Assembly (NCBI RefSeq): GCF_042665155.1
Contig: NZ_JBHTCG010000001.1
Location: forward strand, 1 to 64,000
Length of the DNA: 64,000 nt
From: Sphaerisporangium rhizosphaerae
Lineage (GTDB): Bacteria > Actinomycetota > Actinomycetes > Streptosporangiales > Streptosporangiaceae
Direction: 5' to 3'
Shown: in pieces, positions 7,486-16,492 of the stretch
Numbering within the stretch: position 1 is the stretch's first letter
How the letters are laid out: each line of letters begins with the position of its first letter
The notes under the pieces: generated by a model
Told to the model about the DNA's origin: nothing
Database searches by the model: none
What the model saw: the letters and a program-made list of their open reading frames with translations, nothing else
Position numbers and translations under genes: made by a program

Positions 7486-8859
7486 ATGAAACCCCGCAAC
7501 CTCGCGATCCTGCTGAGCGCAGGGATCGCGCTCGCCGCCGCCGGATGCGGCAGCGACGCCGGCACAACCCCTGACGCGAAGTCGTCGCAGGGCTCAGCGG
7601 CCGCCAACGCCCCCGTGACGATCACGGTCGGCTGCAAGCCCCCGAAGAACAACCCGAAGGAAGCGGCCCAGTGGGACGCGGACGTCGCGGCGTTCCAGAA
7701 GCTGCACCCGAACATCACGGTGGAGGGCAAGGACGCCTTCCCGTGCATCGTCCCCGAGACCTTCCAGGCCAAGCTGGCCGGCGGGGAGATGGAGGACCTC
7801 TTCTACGTCTACTACACCGACGTCCAGAAGATCATCGCCGCCGGTCAGGCCGCGGACATCACGCCCTACCTCGACAGCGTCCCCGCGCTGAAGAACATCC
7901 GCCCCGACGTCATCAGCGTCTTCAAGAGCGGCGAGAAGATCTTCGGTCTCCCGAGGGTCAACTACTCGACGGGCCTGGTCTACAACCGCAAGCTGTTCAC
8001 CCAGGCCGGGCTGGACCCCGACCAGCCGCCCAAGACCTGGACCGACGTGCAGGCCGCGGCCAAGAAGATCGCGGCGCTCGGGCCCGGCTACGTCGGGTAC
8101 GGCGAGTACAGCGCGGGCAACACCGGCGGCTGGCACTTCACCTCCTCCATCTACGGCCGCGGCGGCGACGTCGTCACCCCCGACGGCAAGAAGGCCGCCT
8201 TCAACAGCCCGCAGGGCAAGGCGGTGCTGGAGAACCTCAAGCAGATGCGCTGGACCGACGACAGCATGGGCACCAAGCAGCTGCTGCGCTGGGAGGACCT
8301 CATGCGCATGATGGGCAGCGGCAAGCTGGGCATGATGATCGGCGCCCCGGACGTGGTCAAGGAGGTCAACAACACCTTCAAGGGCAAGTTCGACGACTAC
8401 GGCGTGGCGGGCATGCCGGAGGCCACCACCTCCCTCAGCGGCGGCGACGGCTACATGTTCAACCCCAAGGCCACCCCCGACCAGATCAAGGCCGGTCTCC
8501 AGTGGCTGGAGTACAAGTTCCTGACCCCCGGCCAGGGCCAGTTCAACTTCGAGCGCGCCAAGGCCGACGGGCTGCCGGTCGGACTCCCCGACATCGACCT
8601 GTTCGGCGACACCGAGCCCGGTAAGAAGATCCTGGAGCTGCGCAAGCAGTTCGCGACGATCCCCGTCGAGCACTTCCAGCCCTACATCGACGCCAACTCC
8701 GCGGTCCAGTTCAAGCTGGAGCCGCCGAAGGCCCAGGAGATCTACGCGGTGCTGGACACGGCGATGTCGGCGGTGCTGACCAGGCAGGACGCCAACGTTG
8801 ACCAGCTTCTGTCCGACGCGGAGAAGAAGGTCAACAACATCCTGGCCAAGTCGAGCTGA
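7486..8859 (+). CDS. ABC sugar importer, extracellular solute-binding lipoprotein (family 1)
   Basis: A 457-residue lipoprotein. The signal sequence ends in a lipobox LAAAGC with the lipidated Cys at residue 21, then a Ser/Ala-rich tether leads to a MalE-type binding fold (ITVGCKPPKN, FQKLHPNITV, GLVYNRKLFTQAGL). It captures oligosaccharides outside the cell and hands them to the two permeases that follow in the same operon. The GGAGGGAA ribosome-binding site is well placed. By context the ligand is an alpha-glucan breakdown product such as nigero- or malto-oligosaccharide. No ATPase gene accompanies the transporter, so, as in streptomycetes, a shared MsiK-like ATPase encoded elsewhere probably powers it. 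Confidence 0.9.
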   Translation: MKPRNLAILLSAGIALAAAGCGSDAGTTPDAKSSQGSAAANAPVTITVGCKPPKNNPKEAAQWDADVAAFQKLHPNITVEGKDAFPCIVPETFQAKLAGGEMEDLFYVYYTDVQKIIAAGQAADITPYLDSVPALKNIRPDVISVFKSGEKIFGLPRVNYSTGLVYNRKLFTQAGLDPDQPPKTWTDVQAAAKKIAALGPGYVGYGEYSAGNTGGWHFTSSIYGRGGDVVTPDGKKAAFNSPQGKAVLENLKQMRWTDDSMGTKQLLRWEDLMRMMGSGKLGMMIGAPDVVKEVNNTFKGKFDDYGVAGMPEATTSLSGGDGYMFNPKATPDQIKAGLQWLEYKFLTPGQGQFNFERAKADGLPVGLPDIDLFGDTEPGKKILELRKQFATIPVEHFQPYIDANSAVQFKLEPPKAQEIYAVLDTAMSAVLTRQDANVDQLLSDAEKKVNNILAKSS

Positions 8860-8929
8860 CCTTGGCCCGCCGGGGCGCCGGCCCACCGGCCGGCGCCCCG
8901 CCCACGCACTATCGCGATCGGGAGTACAG

Positions 8930-9847
8930 ATGACCACGACGGCCGTGGCAGGATCACGGCGCCGCCCTCCGGGGGCGGTGCGGCGAGGCGTCCGCCGCAA
9001 CCTGACGGCGTACGGGTTCCTCTGCGGGGCGCTGATCTGCTTCGCGTTCTTCTCCTGGTACCCGATGGTGCGGGAGATCCTGCTCAGCTTCCAGAAGACG
9101 AACTTCGTCGGGCCGCCCGACTGGGTCGGCCTGGACAACTTCCGCACCGTGACCGAGGACTCGGCGTTCGTGCCGGCCTGGCTCAACACGGCCGCCTTCA
9201 CCGGGCTCGCGCTGGTCGTCGGGTACGCCGTCCCGTTCGTGGCGGCGATCGTGCTGAACGAGCTGCGGCACGCCAAGGCCTACCTCAGGTTCGTGGTCTA
9301 CCTGCCGGTGATGCTCCCGCCGGCCGTCGCGGTGCTGCTGTTCAAGTGGTTCTACGACCCGGGCCCCGGCCTGTTCAACCAGATCCTGGCTCTGGCGCAC
9401 CTGCCCGGGCTGAGCTGGCTGGACTCCACCAGCACCGCGCTGCTCTCGCTGGTGCTCGTCTCGACGTGGATGAACCTCGGCACCGGCACGCTGATCTACC
9501 TGGCGGCGCTGCAGAGCATCCCGGGCGAGCTGTACGAGGCGGCCGAGCTGGACGGCGCGGGCCTGTTCAAGCGGGTGTGGCACGTCACCATCCCGCAGAC
9601 CAAGCTGATCCTGCTGGTGATGCTGCTGCTGCAGATCGTCGCCACCATGCAGGTGTTCATCGAGCCGTACCTGCTGACCGGCGGCGGCCCGGAGAACGCG
9701 ACGGTCACGATCGCCTACCTGATGTACCAGTACGCCTTCAGCTTCGGCAACTTCGGCGGCGGCGGCGCGCTGGGACTCATGCTCATGATCGTGCTGATGG
9801 TGTTCTCGGCCATCTACCTGCGCGTCTCGCGGGACAACCAGATCTAG
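8930..9847 (+). CDS. ABC sugar importer permease (MalF-like)
   Basis: A 305-residue inner-membrane permease of the carbohydrate uptake family CUT1. A short cytoplasmic basic N-terminus is followed by about six membrane segments beginning near residue 24. The EAA loop that contacts the ATPase reads EAAELDGAGLFKRVWHVTIP. The ATG at 8930 has GGAG at 8921-8924; upstream in-frame codons lie in the intergenic gap and look non-coding. The stop overlaps the ribosome-binding site of the next permease gene, which indicates tight operon coupling. Confidence 0.92.
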   Translation: MTTTAVAGSRRRPPGAVRRGVRRNLTAYGFLCGALICFAFFSWYPMVREILLSFQKTNFVGPPDWVGLDNFRTVTEDSAFVPAWLNTAAFTGLALVVGYAVPFVAAIVLNELRHAKAYLRFVVYLPVMLPPAVAVLLFKWFYDPGPGLFNQILALAHLPGLSWLDSTSTALLSLVLVSTWMNLGTGTLIYLAALQSIPGELYEAAELDGAGLFKRVWHVTIPQTKLILLVMLLLQIVATMQVFIEPYLLTGGGPENATVTIAYLMYQYAFSFGNFGGGGALGLMLMIVLMVFSAIYLRVSRDNQI

Positions 9848-9859
9848 GAGGTGGCGACG

Positions 9860-10870
9860 ATGCCGAGCAGCACAGTGCGTTCGGGCGGCGAGGTGCGCCC
9901 GCCGCGCCCCGTCCCGCCTCCCGCGCCGGACGGTGGCGCCGTCACGGCGTCCCCGCCGTCGCGCGGGCGCAGGAAGAAAAAGAAGGAGGCGGCCCGCCAG
10001 TTCCGGGGCCTGGTGTCCCCCCAGACCCTCGGCACGACCCACGGGAAGATCATCTACTGGATCGTGCTGGTCACGGTGGTCGTCGCCTTCACCGCGATCT
10101 TCGTGTTCCCGTTGTACTGGATGGTCACCGGGGCGCTGAAGTCGCCCGACGAGCTCGCCCAGATCCCGCCGTCGTTCTTCCCGCACTCCCTGGACTTCGG
10201 CGTGTACGCCGAAGCGTGGGACCAGCTCGACCTCGGCACGTTCCTGCGCAACACGGTGATCTACGCGGCGGGGGCCTGGCTGTTCACCCTGGCGATCGAC
10301 GTCACCGCCGCCTACGCCCTGTCCAAGCTGCGGCCCGTGCTCGGCAAACTCGTGCTGGCCGGGATGCTCGCCACGCTGATGATCCCGCCGATGGTGATCC
10401 TGCTGCCGGCCTACCTGACGGTGAAGGACCTGCCGATCCTCGGCCTCAACCTGCTGAACACCCCGTGGGCGATCTGGCTGCCCGCGGCCGCCAACGGCTT
10501 CTTCATCTTCCTGCTCAAACGCTTCTTCGACTCCATCCCGCGGGAGCTGCTCGAGGCCGCCGAGATCGACGGCGCGGGCCCGGCCCGCATCCTGTGGTCG
10601 ATCGTGCTGCCGGTGTCGCGGCCGATCATCGGCGTGGTGTCGATCCTGTCGGTGGTCAGCGTCTGGAAGGACTTCGTCTGGCCGCTGCTCGTGCTGCCCG
10701 ACAGCGACAAGATGTCGATCAGCGTGGGCATCTCCTCGCTGTCGGCGCAGATGCCGCAGAACGTGCTCATGGCGGCCCTGGTCATCGCCAGCATCCCGGC
10801 CATCGTGATCTTCTTCGTCTTCCAGCGCAGCATCATGGCCGGACTCACCGCCGGAAGCCTCAAGGGATGA
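9860..10870 (+). CDS. ABC sugar importer permease (MalG-like)
   Basis: A 336-residue partner permease. It has an unusually long Pro/Arg/Lys-rich cytoplasmic N-terminus (about 55 residues, with a run of lysines in RRKKKKEAA) before the first membrane segment, then about six membrane helices and the EAA loop EAAEIDGAGPARILWSIVLP. AGGAGGTGG at 9846-9854 is the ribosome-binding site of the ATG at 9860; the GTG at 9851 lies inside that site and is an unlikely start. It completes the membrane channel with the preceding permease. Confidence 0.9.
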   Translation: MPSSTVRSGGEVRPPRPVPPPAPDGGAVTASPPSRGRRKKKKEAARQFRGLVSPQTLGTTHGKIIYWIVLVTVVVAFTAIFVFPLYWMVTGALKSPDELAQIPPSFFPHSLDFGVYAEAWDQLDLGTFLRNTVIYAAGAWLFTLAIDVTAAYALSKLRPVLGKLVLAGMLATLMIPPMVILLPAYLTVKDLPILGLNLLNTPWAIWLPAAANGFFIFLLKRFFDSIPRELLEAAEIDGAGPARILWSIVLPVSRPIIGVVSILSVVSVWKDFVWPLLVLPDSDKMSISVGISSLSAQMPQNVLMAALVIASIPAIVIFFVFQRSIMAGLTAGSLKG

Positions 10871-11010
10871 CCCGGCGCGCGCCCCATCCGGCCGCGCCCC
10901 CTGCCGCGCCCAGAGCACCCACCGCCCGGGCCGTACCCGCCGCGACCGGCGCCCTCCGTCACCGCGGACCGCGCCGGCCGCACACCGAATCTGTAAGGAG
11001 AGACTCCAGC

Positions 11011-12573
11011 ATGTCCGAAACGTGGTGGCGGGGAGCCGCGATCTACCAGGTCTACCTGCGAAGCTTCGCCGACGGCAACGGCGACGGCGTCGGGGACCTG
11101 GCCGGCCTGCGGTCCCGCCTTCCCTACCTCGCGGAGCTCGGTGTCGACGCGATCTGGCTCAACCCCTGGTACCCCTCCCCCATGGCCGACGGCGGCTACG
11201 ACGTGGCGGACTACCGCGACATCGACCCCTCGTTCGGCACCCTGCCGGAGGCGGAGAAGTTCATCCAGGAGGCGCACGCGCTGGGCATCAGGACGATCAT
11301 CGACATCGTGCCCAACCACGGCTCCGACCAGCAGGAGTGGTTCCGCCAGGCGCTCGCCGCCGGGCCGGGGTCCCCAGAGCGGGCGCGCTTCTGGTTCGCC
11401 GAGGGCCGGGGCGAGCTGCCCCCGAACGACTGGCGGTCGATCTTCGGCGGTCCCGCGTGGACCCGGGTGCCGGACGGGCAGTGGTACCTCCATCTGTTCG
11501 CCCCCGAGCAGCCCGACTTCAACTGGACCAACCCCGAGGTGGTGGAGGAGTTCCACGACATCCTGCGGTTCTGGTTCGACCGCGGGGTGGACGGCATCCG
11601 CATCGACTCGGCCGCCGTGCTGTTCAAGGACTTCGACAGCGTCGAGGAGTCCTACACCGACCACGACGCCGTGCACGAGGTGTACCGGGGCTGGCGCAGG
11701 ATCGCCGACGAGTACGGCGAGCGCATCCTGATCGGCGAGGTGTGGCTGCCCGACCAGGAGCGGTTCGCCCTCTACCTGCGTCCCGACGAGATGCACACCG
11801 CCTTCAACTTCGACTTCATGGCCCGCTCGTGGGAGGCGGCGGAGCTGCGCGCGTCGATCGACCTGACGCTGGCCACGCACGCGACGATCGGCGCCCCGCC
11901 GACCTGGGTGCTGTCCAACCACGACGTGCCCCGGCCGGTGACCAAGTACGGCAGGGCGATCACCTCCTTCAGCCACGCCGACCGCAGGGACGGCATGGCC
12001 TCGGACCTGGCGCTCGGCGAGCGCAGGGCCAGGGCCGCGGCGCTGCTCGCCATGGCGCTGCCGGGCGGCGTGTACGTCTACCAGGGCGAGGAGCTGGGCC
12101 TGCCGGAGGTGGAGGACATCCCCGCCGAGCTCCGCCAGGACCCGATGTGGACCCGCTCCAAGAACACCGTCCCCGGCCGGGACGGCTGCCGGGTGCCGCT
12201 GCCGTGGTCGGGCGCCACGCCCCCGTTCGGCTACAGCACCGGCGAGCCGTGGCTGCCGCAGCCGGCCGCGTGGAAGGACCTGACGGCCGAGGCGCAGAAC
12301 GCCGACCCCGGCTCCATGCTGTGCCTGTACCGCACGGCCCTGCACATCCGGCGGGCCGAACTCGGCGACGGCGCGCTGCGCTGGCTGGAGGCGCCGGAGG
12401 GCGTGCTGGCCTTCGCCCGGGAGTCCGGGCTGGCCTGCGTCGTCAACCTGAACGCCGGGCCGGTGCCGCTGCCCGCGCACGAGAGCGTCCTGCTGGCCAG
12501 CGGCCCGCTGGACGGCGAGGTGCTGCCCTCCGACACCGCCGTCTGGCTGCGGCCGGCCGAGACCGCCGGGTAG
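11011..12573 (+). CDS. GH13 alpha-glucosidase, cytoplasmic
   Basis: A 520-residue glycoside hydrolase of family 13. It opens with WWRGAAIYQVYLRSFADGNG, typical of the oligo-1,6-glucosidase/alpha-glucosidase group. The catalytic residues are visible: nucleophile Asp199 in GIRIDSA, acid/base Glu243 in IGEVWLPD and the stabilising Asp305 in LSNHDVPR. There is no signal peptide, so it splits imported oligosaccharides to glucose inside the cell. The ATG at 11011 has AAGGAGAG upstream. A 140-base gap separates it from the permease gene, long enough for an extra promoter, though none is clear. Which alpha-linkage it prefers cannot be read from the sequence. Confidence 0.9.
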   Translation: MSETWWRGAAIYQVYLRSFADGNGDGVGDLAGLRSRLPYLAELGVDAIWLNPWYPSPMADGGYDVADYRDIDPSFGTLPEAEKFIQEAHALGIRTIIDIVPNHGSDQQEWFRQALAAGPGSPERARFWFAEGRGELPPNDWRSIFGGPAWTRVPDGQWYLHLFAPEQPDFNWTNPEVVEEFHDILRFWFDRGVDGIRIDSAAVLFKDFDSVEESYTDHDAVHEVYRGWRRIADEYGERILIGEVWLPDQERFALYLRPDEMHTAFNFDFMARSWEAAELRASIDLTLATHATIGAPPTWVLSNHDVPRPVTKYGRAITSFSHADRRDGMASDLALGERRARAAALLAMALPGGVYVYQGEELGLPEVEDIPAELRQDPMWTRSKNTVPGRDGCRVPLPWSGATPPFGYSTGEPWLPQPAAWKDLTAEAQNADPGSMLCLYRTALHIRRAELGDGALRWLEAPEGVLAFARESGLACVVNLNAGPVPLPAHESVLLASGPLDGEVLPSDTAVWLRPAETAG

Positions 12574-12638
12574 CCCCGGCCGGCGGGTCGGCCTTGCCTG
12601 GCCGGCGGGTAGGTCCTGGCCGGCGGCGGGCCCCGGGC

Positions 12639-13796
12639 TCAGCCGCCGGCCAGGCAGTCGCGCAGCGCGGAGACGAGCCCGCGCGCCCGCGCGTCGCCGT
12701 GGCCGATCATCCGGTTGGCGACGTAGGCGAACCCGACCCCGTCCTCGTCGTCCCCGAAGGAGAACTGGCCGCCCGCGCCGTCGTTGCCGAAGCTGCGCGG
12801 GCCCAGCATGGGGCGAAACCGCGGCGCGTCGAGCAGGAATCCCGACCCCCACCGGGCTCCGACGTCGGGGAACCCCGACCAGGACGCTCCGGCCGCCTGC
12901 TCGCGCAGGGCGCCGGTGAGGGTGTCGCGCGTGAGCAGCCGGGGCGAGCCGTCCAGTCCGGTCGCGGCGGCGGCGTACACGCCGGCCAGGCCGCTCGCCG
13001 ACGCGACGGCCCCGGCCCCGGGGATCTCGGCGGCCAGCAGCGCGGGGTCGTTCCACCCGTGCGGCTGCTCGAGGCCGGGGAAGGGGATCGCCCCGTTCAT
13101 CGTCACGATGCGCACCGGCAGCGACTCCGGGCCGGGCATCGCCGGCCTGCCCTCGGCCTCGGCGAGCCGGGCGATCGCGGGCAGTTCCTCCCGGGGCAGG
13201 CCGATCCACGCCCGCAGGCCGAGTTCGTCACCGACGGCCTTGCGGAAGTACGCGCCGGGGGTGAGCCCGGTGATCCGCCGGATCAGCTCGCCGATCAGGA
13301 ACCCGAAGACGTGGCCGTGGTACTCGTGCGCGGTGCCCGGCTCCCACAGCGGCCGCTGCTCCTCGATGGCGTGGATCACCGGTGTCCAGGCGAGGATCTC
13401 CTCGAAGCTCAGCACGCGATCGAGGACGGGCAGCCCGGCGCGGTGCCCGAGCACCATGCGCGGCGTGATGGACTCCTTGCCGCCGCGGGCGAACTCCGGC
13501 CAGTGCCGGCTCACCGGGGCGTCGAGGTCCAGCCGCCCCTCCTGCGCCAGCAGGTGGGCGCAGAGGGCGACCACGCCCTTGGTACAGGAGAACACCGGGA
13601 CGATCGTCTCCCGCTCCCAGGGCCGGCCGTCGCGCTCGTCGGCGACGCCGCCCCACAGCTCGACGACCTTGCGCCCTCCGGCGAAGACGGTGACCGCCGC
13701 GCCGAGTTCGCCGTGGCCGGCGAAGTTGCGGAAGAAGGCGTCGGCGACCGCTCCAAATCGTTCGTCGGCCGCTCCGCCATGCTTCATGGTTGTCAT
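12639..13796 (-). CDS. Serine hydrolase of the beta-lactamase/esterase EstB type
   Basis: A 385-residue cytoplasmic-looking protein of the class C beta-lactamase fold. The catalytic SxxK is SCTK with Ser70 and Lys73, and the tyrosine motif appears as YHGH where penicillin-recognising enzymes usually have YxN. Such proteins are often esterases rather than true beta-lactamases. No signal peptide is seen. The ATG at 13796 begins the conserved region; the long upstream extension overlaps the divergent tetR gene and is rejected. No strong ribosome-binding site precedes it. It is divergently paired with a TetR regulator, which probably controls it. Confidence 0.85.
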   Translation of the reverse strand: MTTMKHGGAADERFGAVADAFFRNFAGHGELGAAVTVFAGGRKVVELWGGVADERDGRPWERETIVPVFSCTKGVVALCAHLLAQEGRLDLDAPVSRHWPEFARGGKESITPRMVLGHRAGLPVLDRVLSFEEILAWTPVIHAIEEQRPLWEPGTAHEYHGHVFGFLIGELIRRITGLTPGAYFRKAVGDELGLRAWIGLPREELPAIARLAEAEGRPAMPGPESLPVRIVTMNGAIPFPGLEQPHGWNDPALLAAEIPGAGAVASASGLAGVYAAAATGLDGSPRLLTRDTLTGALREQAAGASWSGFPDVGARWGSGFLLDAPRFRPMLGPRSFGNDGAGGQFSFGDDEDGVGFAYVANRMIGHGDARARGLVSALRDCLAGG

Positions 13797-13836
13797 GGCG
13801 GGGAACGCTACATTCCCTTGGTAGATTAGGCAACTA

Positions 13837-13851
13837 CCTAGAGGGTCTAGG
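13837..13851. promoter_or_regulatory. Candidate operator in the serine hydrolase/tetR intergenic region
   Basis: CCTAGAGGGTCTAGG is a perfect 6-bp inverted repeat with a 3-base centre, 16 bases before the tetR start and 40 bases before the hydrolase start. A second weaker pair, GGTAG and CTACC, flanks it on the left (13820-13838). The placement fits binding by the adjacent TetR protein. Confidence 0.5.
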
Positions 13852-13866
13852 AGAGTGAGGTGGCGG

Positions 13867-14454
13867 ATGGCGCGTGCCGGACTGACGGCAGAGCGCGTGA
13901 CGCGGGCGGCGGCCGACCTGGCGGACGCCGTCGGCTTCGACAACATGTCGGTCTCCGCGCTCGCGCGGAGCTTCGGCGTCAAGGACGCGAGCCTGTATTC
14001 GCACGTCAAGAACCTCAAGGACCTGCGGGAGCGGGTCGCGCTGCTGGCCGCGGGCGAGATGGTCGACCGCATCGCCGCGGCGGTCGCGGGGCGGGCCGGG
14101 CAGGACGCTTTGGCCGCCTTCGCCAACGCCTACCGTCAGTACGCTCTGGCCCATCCCGGACGCTACGCCGCGACACAGGTCTCCATCGACCCCGCCGTCC
14201 TGGCCGGTTCGGCGGCCTTCGCCCGCAACGTGGAGCTGACCTACGCCATCCTGCGCGCGTACCGGCTGTCAGAGCCCGACCTGACCGACGCGGGCCGCCT
14301 GCTGCGCAGCACCTTCCACGGGTACATCACCCTGGAGGCCAACGGCGGGTTCACCCACGTGCGCGACGTCGACGCCTCCTGGGACCGGGCCATCACCGCC
14401 CTGCACTTCCTCCTCCAGAACTGGCCCGCCACCCACCCCCGAACCGCCCCCTGA
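13867..14454 (+). CDS. TetR/AcrR-family regulator with WHG-type C-terminal domain
   Basis: A 195-residue regulator. The N-terminal DNA-binding helices are clear (VTRAAADLADAVGFDNMSVS, then KDASLYSHVKNLKDL). The C-terminal half (YRQYALAHPGRYAATQ, LRSTFHGYITLEANGGF) matches the WHG or TetR_C_33 type of ligand domain, as far as I recall. The ATG at 13867 has a purine-rich GTGAGGTGGCGG upstream. It is divergent from the serine hydrolase gene, so a hydrolase-linked ligand is a reasonable guess. It ends in a hairpin shared with the convergent mshB gene. Confidence 0.88.
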   Translation: MARAGLTAERVTRAAADLADAVGFDNMSVSALARSFGVKDASLYSHVKNLKDLRERVALLAAGEMVDRIAAAVAGRAGQDALAAFANAYRQYALAHPGRYAATQVSIDPAVLAGSAAFARNVELTYAILRAYRLSEPDLTDAGRLLRSTFHGYITLEANGGFTHVRDVDASWDRAITALHFLLQNWPATHPRTAP

Positions 14455-14490
14455 CCCACTGTCCGTCGGTCAATGTCCCCGGTCAGGGGG
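14447..14490. terminator. Bidirectional terminator between tetR and mshB
   Basis: CCCCCTGACC (14447-14456) pairs perfectly with GGTCAGGGGG (14481-14490) across a 24-base loop. The arms overlap the tetR stop codon and abut the mshB stop codon, so it can serve both convergent genes. Confidence 0.6.
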
Positions 14491-15342
14491 TCAGGCGAAC
14501 AGGCCGGTCTCGTGGCCGTCGTCTCCGGTGGGGCCCGGCTCGCCGGCGAGGCGGGTGTAGTGCTCCACGGCCGACACCGGCTGCCCGACGCCGTTGGACA
14601 GCGCGAAGTAGCCGCCGTCCACGCTGATCTGCGTGCGGTGGGCGCGCAGCGCCGCGGTCTTGGCCGGGAGGTGGGCGACCGCGTCCACCCGCGTGGTCAC
14701 CTGCTCGTCGGGAACGCCGAACCCGAAGTCCTCCACCGCCTTCAGCCGTTCGAACGGCCCGGCGTCCACCGCCTGCTCCAGCACCGAGAGCGGCGTCGCG
14801 GTGGCGTAGAACCGCGACGGCGTCCACGGCTCGCCCTCGCCGAAGCAGGGGTCGGCGGCCTTCTCGAAGGCCCGCCACGCCACCCGGTGGGCCTGGATGT
14901 GGTCGGGGTGGCCGTAGAAGCCGTCGGCGTCGTAGGTCACGATCACCTGCGGCCGCACCTCGCGGACGATGCCGACCAGCTCGGCCGCGGCCAGGTCCAC
15001 GTCGGCCTGCCAGAAGCAGGCCGGGTCGTCGTTGGTGGGGGCGCCCATCATGCCCGAGTCGCGCCAGCGGCCCGCGCCGCCGAGGAAGCGGTGGTCGCGC
15101 ACTCCGAGCGCCGTGCAGGCTCGGGCGAGCTCGCCCACCCGGTGCTCGCCGAGACGGTCGTCGCGGTCGGCGGCGAGGTGGCGCAGCTCGGCCGGGATCA
15201 CCTCGCCCTCCTCGCCGAGCGTGCAGGTGACCAGGCAGACGTGGGCGCCCTCGGCCGCGTACTTGGCCATCGTGGCGCCGGTGCCGATCGACTCGTCGTC
15301 GGGATGGGCGTGGACGAACAGAATCCGACGATCGGGCGACAT
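14491..15342 (-). CDS. mshB: N-acetyl-1-D-myo-inositol-2-amino-2-deoxy-alpha-D-glucopyranoside deacetylase
   Basis: A 283-residue zinc deacetylase of the LmbE/PIG-L family. It removes the acetyl group from GlcNAc-inositol to give GlcN-inositol, the second committed step of mycothiol synthesis in actinomycetes. HAHPDDES (His13, Asp16) and GHPDHIQAHR provide the zinc site and active-site residues, and RFLGGAGRWRDSGM is characteristic of MshB and the related mycothiol amidase Mca. The length fits MshB. The ATG at 15342 begins just before the first strand. It lies 115 bases downstream of a LacI-family gene on the same strand and seems functionally unrelated to it. Mca is the main alternative. Confidence 0.85.
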   Translation of the reverse strand: MSPDRRILFVHAHPDDESIGTGATMAKYAAEGAHVCLVTCTLGEEGEVIPAELRHLAADRDDRLGEHRVGELARACTALGVRDHRFLGGAGRWRDSGMMGAPTNDDPACFWQADVDLAAAELVGIVREVRPQVIVTYDADGFYGHPDHIQAHRVAWRAFEKAADPCFGEGEPWTPSRFYATATPLSVLEQAVDAGPFERLKAVEDFGFGVPDEQVTTRVDAVAHLPAKTAALRAHRTQISVDGGYFALSNGVGQPVSAVEHYTRLAGEPGPTGDDGHETGLFA

Positions 15343-15457
15343 GACCGACCTGCCTTTCCTTCCGTGGCTCCCAGCCGGGTCCGCCGAGGGTTCCCGCGTG
15401 CTCCGGGGTGGCGCCTCCCCGTCCGCGGAACGGCACGAGGGGCCCGAATCCGGGACC

Positions 15458-16486
15458 TTACTCCACGAAGGCGCCGGAACGAACCTTGACCGGCCCCGTG
15501 GAGCCCCGCACGACCAGCTCGGGCTCGTACAGCAGCTCCTCGGCGGTGACCGTCGCGCCTTCGATCTGGCTGACCAGCAGGGTGACGGCGGTCCTGCCCA
15601 TGGCCTCGATCGGCTGGCGGACCGTCGTCAGCGGCGGATTGGTGCAGTTCATGAACGCCGAGTCGTCGAAGCCGACGACCGAGACGTCCTCGGGCACCGA
15701 CATGCCGACCCGCCGGACGGCTCGGATGGCGCCCAGGGCCAGCGGGTCGCTGGCGCAGATCAGGCCGGTGACCCCTCGCTTGAGCAGCCGGGTGACCACC
15801 GCCTGGCCTCCCTCGGGGGAGAACAGGGTGTGCTCCACCGTGTCGAGGCCGGCCTCGAACCCGGCCTTGCGCGCCGAGGCGGTGAACGCCTCCAGCTTGC
15901 GCCGGGAGGGAATGTGGTCCTCGGGACCGAGCACCAGGCCGATGCGCTCGTGCCCGAGCGAGGCCAGGTGGCCGTAGGCCTGCTCGACGGCGACGGCGTC
16001 ATCGGTGGAGACGCGCGGGAAGTCCAGGCTGTCGGTGGCCGCGTTGACCAGCACGACGGGCAGCCGCAGCTCCAGCAGCCGGTGGTAGTGCTCGTGGGGC
16101 GCGTCGGCCTCGGCGTAGTGGCCGCCCGCGAACACCACGCCGGAGACCTGCTGCTCCAGCAGCATCTCGACGTAGTCGGCCTCCGACAGCCCGCCCGCCG
16201 TCCGGGTGCACAGCACGGGGGTGAAGCCCTGCTGGGCGAGCGCGCCGCCGACCACCTCGGCCAGCGCGGGAAAGATCGGGTTGCCCAGCTCGGGCAGCAC
16301 CAGGCCCACCAAGCGGGCCCGCTCACCGCGCAACTGCGTCGGCCGCTCGTACCCGAGCACGTCGAGCGCGGTCAGCACCGCCGCGCGGGTCGCTTCGGCC
16401 ACCCCCGGCTTGCCGTTGAGTACCCGGCTGACCGTGGCCTCGCTGACGCCGACCTTCTTCGCCACTTCCGCAAGTCGCCGTGTCAC
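15458..16486 (-). CDS. LacI-family transcriptional regulator, close paralogue of the one at 6065-7252
   Basis: A 342-residue repressor whose DNA-binding segment (RRLAEVAKKVGVSEATVSRV) and effector domain are nearly the same as in the regulator at 6065-7252, including CTRTAGGLSEADYVEMLLEQ and DDSAFMNCTNPPLTTVRQPI. It lacks that protein's 58-residue N-terminal extension. Differences cluster in the effector domain, for example VNAATDSLDFPRVSTDD against VNAAIGELSLPCLATDD, so the two may sense different sugars while recognising the same DNA. The GTG start has no ribosome-binding site, but TATGAT ends 7 bases before it, consistent with a leaderless transcript. No transporter lies next to it. It may co-regulate the alpha-glucan locus in trans. 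Confidence 0.88.
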   Translation of the reverse strand: MTRRLAEVAKKVGVSEATVSRVLNGKPGVAEATRAAVLTALDVLGYERPTQLRGERARLVGLVLPELGNPIFPALAEVVGGALAQQGFTPVLCTRTAGGLSEADYVEMLLEQQVSGVVFAGGHYAEADAPHEHYHRLLELRLPVVLVNAATDSLDFPRVSTDDAVAVEQAYGHLASLGHERIGLVLGPEDHIPSRRKLEAFTASARKAGFEAGLDTVEHTLFSPEGGQAVVTRLLKRGVTGLICASDPLALGAIRAVRRVGMSVPEDVSVVGFDDSAFMNCTNPPLTTVRQPIEAMGRTAVTLLVSQIEGATVTAEELLYEPELVVRGSTGPVKVRSGAFVE

Positions 16487-16492
16487 GGCGCA

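Noticed and set aside
12639..13796. Antibiotic-resistance beta-lactamase
   Set aside because: It has no signal peptide and the YxN motif is changed to YHG, which fits EstB-type esterases better.
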